Source: Simmondsia chinensis
Lineage: Eukaryota; Streptophyta; Magnoliopsida; Caryophyllales; Simmondsiaceae
Assembly (NCBI GenBank): GCA_018398585.1
Contig: JAGTTD010000019.1
Span: 9,523,702-9,587,701, forward strand
DNA: 64,000 nt
Reading direction: 5' to 3'
In this document: positions 55,079-64,000 of the stretch, piece by piece
Layout of the letters: each line of letters starts with the position of its first letter
Position numbering within the stretch: the stretch's first letter is position 1
Made by a program: the position numbers and the translations under genes
The notes under the pieces: model-generated
Databases searched by the model: none
What the model was told of the DNA's origin: nothing
What the model saw: the letters and a program-made list of their open reading frames with translations, nothing else

Positions 55079-57031
55079 TTACTGCAGAAAATCGGATTCC
55101 CGATATGTTATGTCTTCTTTAATTAGAATATCTATCTCAGTATGTGTTGAATCTAAAATACAAGAGATGCTACCAAACTCAGGATGTGAACAATCTCCAG
55201 CAAGAAATATATATCCACTGTTGTTCACCTCTATCCAGCTACACCCCGGTTGCTTCTTTACCCCATTCTCTTTCATCTGAACTCGAATTCTCTCAGCATC
55301 TGCAGTCCATCCGTGATTTACATACATTTCTGACAATATCAGATACACACCAGAATTCTGTGGCTCCATTTTCAGAATCTCTTCTCCTGCAAATTTGCCT
55401 ATCTCGATGTTTTTGTACATTCGACATGCTCCAAGCAGTGCCCCCCAAACACTTGCAGGAAGCTTTATACCGTCGCGTCTTATTTGGCCCAGAAAAGCCA
55501 TGGCTTCATCAACCAAGCCATGTCTTCCCAACATATCGACAATGCAAGTATAATGCTCACTTGTTGGCTGAATATGACATCTGTATCTCATGAAATCGAA
55601 GTAAAACTTACCTTGATCGACATATCCTGCATGACTACAAGCTGATAGCACTCCCACAAAGGTGATATGGTTGGGCTGGACATCTTCTATTAACATCTTT
55701 TCAAAGAGTTTTAAGGCCCTTTCACCATCCCCTTGATGAGCAAACCCACAAATCATAGAATTCCAAGAGATGACATCATGGGTCGACATGGACATAAACT
55801 TGAACATTGCAGAGTCCATGTCTCCACATCTTGCGTACATGGTCACCATCGCGTTCGAGACTGCAGTGAAACGATCAAAACCCATCTTCACCACCAGACA
55901 ATGAATTTGCTTTCCAATATGCAAGCTAGGCAAGTCCCAGCATATCTTCAGAACACTAGTAAATGTAGATTCATCCGGGTACTGACCAAATTCTCTCATC
56001 CTGACAAAAAGCTTCAGACCCTCTTCACGGCTGTCGTTTTCTCCTAAGCCAAATATCATGGCATTCCACACGGCTGTATCTCGAGTTACCATCAATTCAA
56101 AAACTCCAACTGCTGCCCTAACATCTCCCTTTCCAGAGTAACCAACTATCATGTTAGTCATAGTCATAACATCACTAAATGGGTTCTTTTCAATCAACGC
56201 ATGAGCTACTTCAGTGAACCCATTTCTAATCATTCTCAACATAATCAAATTCCATAATTTTTGGCATCTATTTGGCATCTCAAAGAACAGCCTCATAGCA
56301 TCGCCAAATCTCCCGTCCTTCAGCAGCCCATTAATCAACACATTCCAAGAACTTGAATCCTTGTCAGGCATCCTCTGAAACAAAGCTTTAGCCTTTTCAA
56401 CATCACCAATTTCTGCATATCCTGCTATGACTTTGTTCCAAACCTTCGCATGATCTGTCATTGGCATTTGCTCAAATAATTCTTCAGCTTCAAAAATGTG
56501 ACCTGCACAAACAAGCCCAGAGATCATAATTGTCCATGAAGCAACATCCTTTTCAGGCATTGTTTCGAAAATCCGAATCGCATCTTGAATCAAATCATTA
56601 TGTAGGTACCCAGAGATCATTGAATTCCAAGTCACAACATCCCTAAATCCCATACTCTCAAAAACTCTCTCTGCAGAACTCACATACCCACATCGCATCA
56701 ACCCTGTAATCACAGTATTATACGAGAAAAGATCAGGATCAGGCATCTGATAGAACAATCTAAGCGCATTTTCGAACTGCCCATTTTGAAAGTAGCCGCG
56801 AATCATGGAGTTCCAAGTGACGGTGTTTCTTTGAGGCATTTCGTCGAACAGTTTGTGTGCGTGTTCCACGAGGCCGTTTCTCATGTAGCTTGATATGGTG
56901 GAGTTGAAGGGTTTGAGATTGAGAGGAGGGATTGTAGTGTAGGTGTGAACAAAGCATTTTAGAGGTGATATTGCAGAGAGAAACGACAGGATTTTGAGGG
57001 CTCGACAAGATGGAGTGAAGGTGAGATGCAT
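55079..57031 (-). CDS. Pentatricopeptide repeat protein, PLS class, E/E+ type
   Basis: Intronless, 650 residues. The ATG at 57031 gives an N-terminus rich in Ser, Thr and basic residues (MHLTFTPSCRALKILSFLSA), fitting a mitochondrial or plastid targeting peptide. PPR motifs run from about residue 41 to 525; the first 300 residues are mostly 31-residue S-type units (VTWNSMIRGY, VVTWNSMISGY, ASWTIMISGL, SSWNVLINGL), and longer L/P units follow (TFTSVLKICWDLPSLHIGKQIH). The E domain covers about 526-600 (VWGALLGACRMYKNIEIG) and an E+ like end is at about 600-625 (CSWIEVNNSGYIFLAGDCSHPEF). No DYW deaminase domain follows. Such proteins bind organelle RNA and usually serve as C-to-U editing specificity factors that recruit a deaminase in trans. 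Which site it serves cannot be told. Confidence 0.93.
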   Translation of the reverse strand: MHLTFTPSCRALKILSFLSAISPLKCFVHTYTTIPPLNLKPFNSTISSYMRNGLVEHAHKLFDEMPQRNTVTWNSMIRGYFQNGQFENALRLFYQMPDPDLFSYNTVITGLMRCGYVSSAERVFESMGFRDVVTWNSMISGYLHNDLIQDAIRIFETMPEKDVASWTIMISGLVCAGHIFEAEELFEQMPMTDHAKVWNKVIAGYAEIGDVEKAKALFQRMPDKDSSSWNVLINGLLKDGRFGDAMRLFFEMPNRCQKLWNLIMLRMIRNGFTEVAHALIEKNPFSDVMTMTNMIVGYSGKGDVRAAVGVFELMVTRDTAVWNAMIFGLGENDSREEGLKLFVRMREFGQYPDESTFTSVLKICWDLPSLHIGKQIHCLVVKMGFDRFTAVSNAMVTMYARCGDMDSAMFKFMSMSTHDVISWNSMICGFAHQGDGERALKLFEKMLIEDVQPNHITFVGVLSACSHAGYVDQGKFYFDFMRYRCHIQPTSEHYTCIVDMLGRHGLVDEAMAFLGQIRRDGIKLPASVWGALLGACRMYKNIEIGKFAGEEILKMEPQNSGVYLILSEMYVNHGWTADAERIRVQMKENGVKKQPGCSWIEVNNSGYIFLAGDCSHPEFGSISCILDSTHTEIDILIKEDITYRESDFLQ

Positions 57032-57172
57032 GCTCCATTGATTCAGTCTGCATGCATTGCTCCAATTTCAGTTATCTTATTAGGGTAAAAGCATTTATTT
57101 ACAGGGGAAAAATAAAAAATAAAAAATTATTAAATTGTACTCCAAAGAATTTTTATGATTTTTAATTCTTTA

Positions 57173-58441
57173 AAATTTTTCATAAAACTACTCTACTTTA
57201 CTGTGCATCCTATAAAACTACCCTAATTTTTGCTTTTTGAAGGAAATTATCTTACTTTTTAAAAAAAATTACAATGTCATACCTTATGACAATTTTCGTT
57301 AGCTCCATTAATTCAAGTGCTGCGTATGAGGCTTCCTTTGATCAAAATGATATGTTTAGGCATTATTAATTTAATAATATTTATTAAATGATTATTGTAC
57401 CATTGGCTTAAAAAAAATAACATTCCCTATACTTTTAATTTCATAGAGTAGCCCTATAAACTTGGTAATTAAATATAATATACACCTATACTATCAATTA
57501 GTCCTTGGACTTTGTTATTATAGACAACTTATCCCTGAATTTTATTACTAAACATAATACACTCCTTATATATTAGTAAATTTGAAATTAAAATACGTAC
57601 GAAATTTTAAAAATGAAAACAAATTATGAAAAAATATTTTTTGGAAAAAGTTTTGAAAAATAAGTAATATTTTTTAATAATGGTTTTTTAACTTTTTTAA
57701 AAATTATTTTTTTCAAATTATTAATTTTGTACTATTTTTTAATTTTAAATTTATTATTCCAATTTTTAAATTTATTTTTTTTTAAAAATTATTATATTTT
57801 ATCTTATATTATTTCTTATGAAAATTTAAAAAGATATTTTATTATCTTCTTAATTTATAATTTTATTACTATAATTAATTAAAAATTATTTTGGATAAAT
57901 ATTAGAAAATATTCTTATATTTTACTTAAAAATATAAAGTTCATATATTTCAACTAAAAATATAAAATCGCTATCTTTTATATAAAAGTAGAAAATTTTT
58001 GAATTTTAATTTAATGCATTTTTTAATTCTAAATTTATTAATCTAATTTTTTATAAAGTTAAAAAAATATTGTTATATATTCTAAATTTTTCCTAAATTT
58101 TTTTAATTTAAATTTGAATTTTGATATATTTTTTTAATTTCAAATCTGAATTTTTTTTATCTTTTTTGAATTTCATATATATTTTAATTTTGCATATTTT
58201 TAATTTCAAATGGTATAATAGTAATTTGATAAATGTTATTGAATTAATAATGGCTAAACACGCTGTTTTGGTGAAAAAAAGCTCAGTAAGGAACAATTGA
58301 ACTAACTACGCTACCGGAAACATCATAAGGTGTGACATTGCATTTTTTTTGCAAAAATAAGGTGGTTTCCTGCAAAAATAAAAAATAAGGTGGTTTTATG
58401 GGAGCACACAAAAAAGTAAGGTGGTTTTATGAAAATATTCC
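57173..58441. mobile_element. Long-TIR Mutator-like element upstream of the PPR gene
   Basis: Flanked by an 11-bp repeat 'ttaattcttta' (57162-57172, 58442-58452). The ends are inverted (left 'ttttcataaaacta', right reverse complement 'ttttcataaaacca') and both arms repeat phrases like 'cataaaaccaccttac', then 'caatgtcayaccttatga'. The interior (57.40-57.55 kb) holds a partial copy of the phrases found at 46.5-46.8 kb ('tccctatacttttaattt', 'ggactttgttattata'). No transposase. Its right-hand neighbour, in gene direction, is the PPR start codon about 140 bp away. Confidence 0.7.
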
Positions 58442-58452
58442 TTAATTCTTTA

Positions 58453-59477
58453 ATGGTAAAAAACCTCATTAAACACCCATATAAAAATTAATTTGGAATT
58501 AAACACACATATAAGAATTAATAAAATTGTACAATTAAAAAAAATAAATTTAGCATTACCAAAGAGAATAGTACTATTGAAAATTATTAAATTGTACCTT
58601 AGTGGTATTTACTTCCTCGTTTGTGAAAATAATAAGAAAGGCCACCAACCTTTCCTAGTTATTCTTTTATTACCTTAGGTTTTGTTCGTATTAATAAATG
58701 AGACCCTTTTCAGTAAAACCTAATATAGAAACATGGAAAGACAAAATAGTCCTTAACAAAAATGGCATCGTTTTGATGCTTGACACCAATTTTTTGTGTC
58801 ATAATTATTCTTTTGTTCCCAAGGACAACGAAACGTAGAGTTTTGATGCAATTTGCATTAACACGGCAATGTTTTGTGATCCATTTAAAATGCCCCAAAT
58901 GTTATCAAGGATTATTTTCGTGAACATATTTTATTGGTTAGTTAACATAATGATGTGGTTTTATAAGAGTGTTAAAACCGTGTACAACCAAGTGTACTCG
59001 CAAGTTGTAGCTGTGGCAGGTATATGAGTGATGTATCCATAGGGAATCTATATAAAGTTTGATTCGGTGACTATTGAGCAGTAACAAATTGGTTTTTATT
59101 GAAAGAATGAGTTTTTAACTAAAATAATAGAATTACACCGTAAATTAAAGTTGTCAATCGATCTAAGTTAGTATAGGGTATGAATTTAAGTTAGCCTGGA
59201 ATCCCATTATTATATTTTATCACGATAAAGACTTTAAAGATTTTAAGCTATAAGCTGTAAACCTATGTTAACATTAAATTATGACTTAGGGTAATGAACT
59301 AATCTAAAGGCATAACACATCTTATTACTCTATGTGTAATATGAATTATTTCAATAGCACTACTAAATTCTTTTACCACACCTTATTTCATGTTAATCTT
59401 GGATTTATATTTAGTTAGGACTTAGGGTGACGAACTAGTCTAAGGGCATAACCCATCTTATAACTCGCGATGCAAGC
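58453..59477. other. Unassigned, possible LTR-like noncoding repeat
   Basis: No frame. From about 58.97 kb the sequence 'gtgtactcgcaagttgtag' begins a noncoding block with an internal repeat ('gacttagggt.a.gaacta.tctaa.ggcataac' at about 59.28 and 59.42 kb). It reads like part of a retrotransposon LTR or untranslated region, but no partner is in the window. Confidence 0.35.
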
Positions 59478-59991
59478 TAGGGATGACAAGCGATCAATTT
59501 TGGATCGGGTTCGCTTTCATACAGATCCAACCCAACCCAACCCAAATTCGGAAAAGACCTATTTATTCCATAAAATTTCAATCCATATCCAAATCCATCG
59601 GATGGAACAGATATTCGACCCAAATCCATAATACATTTAAATCCTTGAAAGATTATGATATTACATTATAATATTAATATGTATAACAATAATAATACAA
59701 AAAAAGTACCACAAAAGTCAATATTTTGACACTAAAAAAAACTATTGGAATCTAGTTTGACATGTTAAATACTCAAAATTTAGTAACTTTAAAAATTTAT
59801 ACTACACTAAACATAATTTCGAGTCGAATTTGGGTCGGGTTTGTTGTCATCCAAATTTGACCCAATCCAAAACCCATTTACGAACATCCAAATCCAAATC
59901 CATTTAAAACCCAATTTTTACATCAAAATCCATCATAAATAGATCGGGTTGGATGGATATCCAACGGGTTCTGGTCCAATTGCCATTCCTA
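59478..59991. mobile_element. hAT-like MITE, GGGT/ACCC-rich
   Basis: Ends TAGGGATGACAA and (reverse complement) TAGGAATGGCAATTGG. The interior is rich in 'ccaacccaaccc' and 'gggttggatggatat'. The 8-bp flanks agree only partly, so the type rests on the ends and composition. Confidence 0.55.
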
Positions 59992-62012
59992 GTTGTAGCG
60001 CAAATTTCTTTTTCACTCTTAATTTAGTATTATTTTATATGAAAATTGTGTTGAGGGTTGGGTACAACCTCAACTCTTACCACTCATGAAAAACCTATTA
60101 TATTATAGTCTAGTCTCCGATCAAGAACAACACACCAATAAAATTGGAAATCAAAACATGGCTAAAAGCACATAGTAAACAAACCAATATCAAAATATGG
60201 AACTCCCCACAAGGGTGCAAAAGTAATATAACAAAAGTCATTATTGAAAATGAAACATAAGTCCGGGATCCAAAGTTACCTGCTCTTCACCCCTAAACTA
60301 TGAGTTTACTACTCCATGGAGTTTTACGAATCACTAATTCAAAAGAGAAAAGAGAACAAAAACTCATGGATTGTTGAACTTCCTTAATCGGTGTTGGCTT
60401 TTCCCCGTACTTCGACCACTTGCGCTTCGGCCTTCATGAGGATCAAGTCTCTCTTGGCAGCTCGAGTAAGGAGGAGAAGTGAATGGAGAAAACACAAAAA
60501 AAAGAAGGAAAAATAGGTCCCCCCTCCCCTCCGCGTCGTTGCCGATCGATCAGCGCTTTACAGCATCAAATCCAACAACTTGCGCAATTAACTTAAAACG
60601 TGTGTAACTTTTGATCTGTAAGGCATTACTGGTCAAATTTTATATTAAAACTAAGCTCTTGAAGAGAATTTCATGATCCCATTGGTATCATAAGTGGGAT
60701 TGGATATTATTCGGTCATGAAAACTCTTCTTTTCACCTTTTGCTCGTTTTAAGCTTGACCAAATGTCAAAATGCATGGCCGATCGATCCCTGCAACCATG
60801 GGAGACTTTTCTTGGCCGAATTTTGACTCGGTCAGCTTTTTTTCTCACACGTGGTCAGGCTTCTCAATGTGCTCTTTGAATTTGTCCATTTTCGCTCATT
60901 TTCACCGCTTTTCACGTTATCCCTGCTCCAACATGTACCAAGCTTAAATAGATAAAGATTATGTCATAGCACGTATGTAATAGCTAAAAATATCATAGGA
61001 ATTGGATATAAAAGATATGAAATATGCAACATATCAAGTGACTTGTCATGTTAGCTTTCCCCGAGAAAATGTCGTCATCTCTACAGAGCGGGTCCTATTT
61101 ATTAATATGAACAAAACTTAAGGTATTAAAAAAATAAATCGAAAAGGTGAGGAACAATTTTTATTATTTCCACAAACTTCAGCAAAAATAACCCTGCATT
61201 TTAAATAATATTGTATTCCTTCGCAATGCTAAATTTATTCCCCTCAATTGTATAATTTTAAAGTAATTTATATATAGGTATTCAATGCTTTTGTTTTACC
61301 ATTAAAGAGTTATATTCCAAAAAGAAAAAAAAAATTAGGATATAGTTCAATACCTTTTAAATATTTTTTTACTTTATTTTATATTTATATATACTCACTA
61401 TATTGTGATGCATCGAAATCATTGGTCATCTAGGTATCCTATGATAGAATTTGATTAATTTTGGTAATCTTTTTAGTCAACTTTAGACAAAAAATGCTGA
61501 TGAAATACATAAATACGACTATACATATATATCAGTCTCCGATAAAAACTTACCAAACTAAGTTAAAATTCACTAAAATTTGTTTAAAACCTACCTGTAT
61601 ATCCTCGAAATAATGTATCTATTAGTATTTTCTTACAAAAACTATCAAATCTTGATGCAAGATACTTATGTATTATTGGAATTATGTTTCGCTTTAGCAT
61701 TTCAAGTGAAAATCTACCGGATTTTGCAAAAGGATACTTGATTGAAAAAATACATAACATACACTTGAAATAATTTAGCCAAAAATTCAAAATTTTCAAA
61801 TACTTATAAATCTACTCAAGGGTATATGTCCATCTCAAGAGAGACAATAGATTTTCTATTTGTTCTAACACACTATATGCCACTATCCGAAGCACAAAGA
61901 ATATTAGCAACTCTTAGAGACCTCACTTCTAAGTATGTCAAAGTGAGGTATACTATTTTGCACGAGTCCAAGACATTCTCACGATTTAGAATCATCGGTT
62001 AATAGCATAATA
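59992..62012. other. Unassigned noncoding DNA
   Basis: 60.0-61.0 kb seems to continue the noncoding block interrupted by the hAT-like element (GC-richer, with 'gatcgatc' words at 60.54 and 60.78 kb). 61.1-62.0 kb is AT-rich. No gene, RNA or repeat end could be supported. Confidence 0.35.
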
Positions 62013-62469
62013 TGATGTAGCCCAACCTTCATAATTGGCGGATAGCTCGGCGGGGGACACTTGGCGAGCAGAAGACACGGCTGGATGAAAGGGGATAGAA
62101 GAATTTAATACCGACTAGGATGCTTAGTTTAGATTAGTAGGTTTCTTAATTATCTTTGTATTTGTCTCTTTTATATTTTAGTCTTTTATTCTAGTAGGAT
62201 CACATGGATTGCGATCTCAACTGTTGATCTTAAATTTAGGAGTTTAAGTCTAGCTAGGAAAACTCCTCTATTTATAGAGAGGGCTAGCTAGAATTTTAGG
62301 GATTTAATTTTAGACTAATTTTCATAATTTATTAGTTCTTTCTATTATCAGGTTGTGAGAATTACAATAGACTCTATTTTTTTCTTGTTCTTTATTATTT
62401 TCGTAATAAAAATTAAGGGAAGACTGTTGAACTTTCTCGTTCCTAATTTTCCATCTATGAGCTATATCA
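62013..62469 (+). repeat. 5' LTR of gypsy-2
   Basis: Begins TGATGTAG and ends CTATATCA, near-perfect inverted ends, two bases before the primer site. The partner LTR is outside the window, so the left boundary is inferred from the ends alone. Confidence 0.65.
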
Positions 62470-62471
62470 GT

Positions 62472-62483
62472 TGGTATCATAGC
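62472..62483 (+). other. Primer binding site, tRNA-iMet-like, gypsy-2
   Basis: TGGTATCATAGC differs by one base from the usual TGGTATCAGAGC. Confidence 0.8.
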
Positions 62484-62987
62484 TCAGAACGGCTTCTGAG
62501 ATGGCTCATGGGTGACAGAGATACACTGCCGTCGGAGACATATACGAGATGATTTTCAATGGTAGATTGAGAGGAGATTCGAGGACTTGGAAGAGAGATT
62601 CCGGCGAATTGAGCTATATTTGGTTCAATTGGGAGTGAGTTCCAACCATACACCGATGGCTCAGCCTCAAAACCCGTCGGCAAGGGGTGGCAAGGAAGAA
62701 ACAAAAGAGAATATCCACGAGCCATATCTTGAGCTTAAAGACCATGGGCTGAAGAGAGACTCAACTAAATACCGGAGCTTCTGATTATTTAGGCAAATAG
62801 GGGTGGAATTCTTAGCTTCGAGAAGAATTTTCGGAGTTTAAAGGTGATGGCATCGTAGCGGCGAAAGAGGCTCAGGATGAGCTAGTGTCGCTAGGCAAAA
62901 AGGAGGTAGTGGGTGATGAGGGTCGCTTGCTATTGGTCAGGAGAATTGGCTTCACGCTTGAGGAAGCAGAAGGAGATGAATGGCTTT

Positions 62988-64000
62988 GACACAACATCTT
63001 CCAAACAACATGTACAATTGGTGAGAGAGTATGCCGCCTAGTCATCGACTTCGAGAGCTAGGAGAACGCCATATCTGAGGAAGCTGTCCAGAAGTTAGGG
63101 TTGGAGACGAAGGAGCATCTAAACGCTTACAAATTGTCATGGCTCAAGAAAGGAGATTAGGTAACAGTATCTAAACGTTTTCTGGTTAGTTTCTCGATTG
63201 GGACAAAGTACCGGGACGCAGTGTGTTGCGTTATTGTTGCCATGGATGTGTGTCATATGCTATTGGGAAGACCTTGGCAATATGATTGAGGTACTATACA
63301 TGAAGGGAGAAAGAACACGTATAGCTTTATCTTTGAGGGAACAAGGATCATCTTATTGCCCAAAAAGATAAGGAGTCACGTGCGTCGACTACAGAAGACC
63401 CAAAGCCGGAAGATAGGGCCGTGTTTGCTAATGCAATTGGCGAGGTAGAGATGGCGTCTACATCGATAAGCGACATCAGGAGAGAACCTATCTTGATTTT
63501 TCTTCTCCACCCATCTTTGATGATCCTACATATGACGAGCTCATCTATAAAGAGGAGGAAGTCCTAGATGAGGTAGGGAGTCTGTCAAAGGAGGTTTGTC
63601 TACAAGGGTTGGCGTATTTCTTACCGCCAATAAGGGGGATTCCATACTAGGTAGATTATGCGTTACCAAGATGGCCTCATTGCCGAGTGAGCCTTGCAGA
63701 GTGTGAGGATATCAGGTGCCAAATTTAGAAGCTACTCGCCAAGAGATACCTCAGAGAGCACCTGAAGGGCGGATCAGCTACCTTGACGCCAACAAAGGAC
63801 GGAACTTGGAAAACATGCCTTGGTAGTAAGACCGTTAGTAAGCTCATGGTACAGCGTCGAATACCTGCCCCGAGATTGGAAGATTGTTGAGGCCAATTGC
63901 AAAAGGCGATGGTGTCTTGTAGATCATGTTTGAAGGACGAATTCCACCAAAGTCGTGCCTTGCCATGGGATTGGTGGAACATCATTTTCAAAATCCAAGA
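62988..64000 (+). pseudogene. Gypsy-2 protease and RT start, broken
   Basis: 62988-63360 reads in one frame, with three stops, as a gypsy retropepsin (HNIFQTTCTIGERVCRLVID, LSWLKKGD, DVCHMLLGRPWQYD). The catalytic Asp-Ser-Gly is degraded (IDFES). From about 63570 to the window end there are RT leader and early RT traces (GLAYFLPPIRGIPY, TPTKDGTWKTC, RIPAPRLEDC). Gag between the primer site and protease is very short, only about 0.5 kb, suggesting a deletion. Confidence 0.7.

Larger units (their letters stand above)
62013..64000 (+). mobile_element. Gypsy-2, decayed Ty3/gypsy element, cut by window end
   Basis: 5' LTR, primer site, short gag relic, protease and the start of RT follow in + orientation. 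Stops in every frame. It continues past 64000, so the 3' LTR is not visible. Confidence 0.75.

Noticed and set aside
62013..64000. An endogenous pararetrovirus
   Set aside because: A TG...CA-ended LTR and a tRNA-Met-like primer site precede protease and RT, so a gypsy retrotransposon explains it.

Overview
The window is nuclear DNA of a flowering plant, most likely a eudicot. It contains spliced genes with GT-AG introns, an intronless organelle-type PPR gene, plant Ty1/copia and Ty3/gypsy (chromovirus) retrotransposons primed by initiator tRNA-Met, plant-type LINE and SINE pieces, and hAT, Tourist-like and Mutator-like elements. Base composition is AT-rich except inside the young gypsy element. 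I cannot name the species. No rRNA array, tRNA gene or CRISPR array was seen.

Almost all host coding capacity lies in one island at about 47.8-57.0 kb. It holds a five-exon gene of unknown function on the + strand (about 205 residues, initiator ATG split by its first intron) and, tail to tail with it, a 650-residue PPR-E/E+ gene on the - strand. The second intron of the five-exon gene has grown to 5 kb by taking in a SINE, an internally deleted Tnt1/Tork-like copia element and a small tandem duplication. Long-terminal-inverted-repeat elements abut the upstream side of both genes.

The rest is a layered transposon landscape. From left to right: copia-1 (- strand, 0.13 to about 5.96 kb) inside an AT-rich repeat 'A'; a Tourist-like element (6.55-8.07 kb) carrying a SINE with a 5S-rRNA-derived head; a second Tourist-like element (9.33-10.05 kb); a LINE with an inverted 5' part, split by a very young gypsy element with identical 452-bp LTRs (10.73-16.36 kb); a large inverted repeat (about 17.6-22.2 kb) whose two arms each carry a dead AAA-ATPase gene; a second A region (22.5-30.4 kb) broken by a Mutator-like element, which holds a solo LTR, and by a decayed LTR element (25.66-30.30 kb); copia-4 (31.30-35.95 kb); a long-TIR element with a nested hAT element (36.68-37.82 kb); and a second copy of the same 5'-inverted LINE split by copia-2 (38.57-44.78 kb). 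The right edge (62.01-64.00 kb) is the 5' part of a decayed gypsy element running out of the window.

Target-site duplications and empty-site comparisons allow much of the insertion order to be read directly. The A region and the LINE-SINE-hAT block both occur twice in the same order, which suggests an old segmental duplication later filled with independent insertions. The least usual items are the 5S-headed SINE, the inverted AAA pseudogene pair, a family of 'phrase-repeat' long-TIR elements, and a copia LTR whose edge contains a second primer-binding-site copy.
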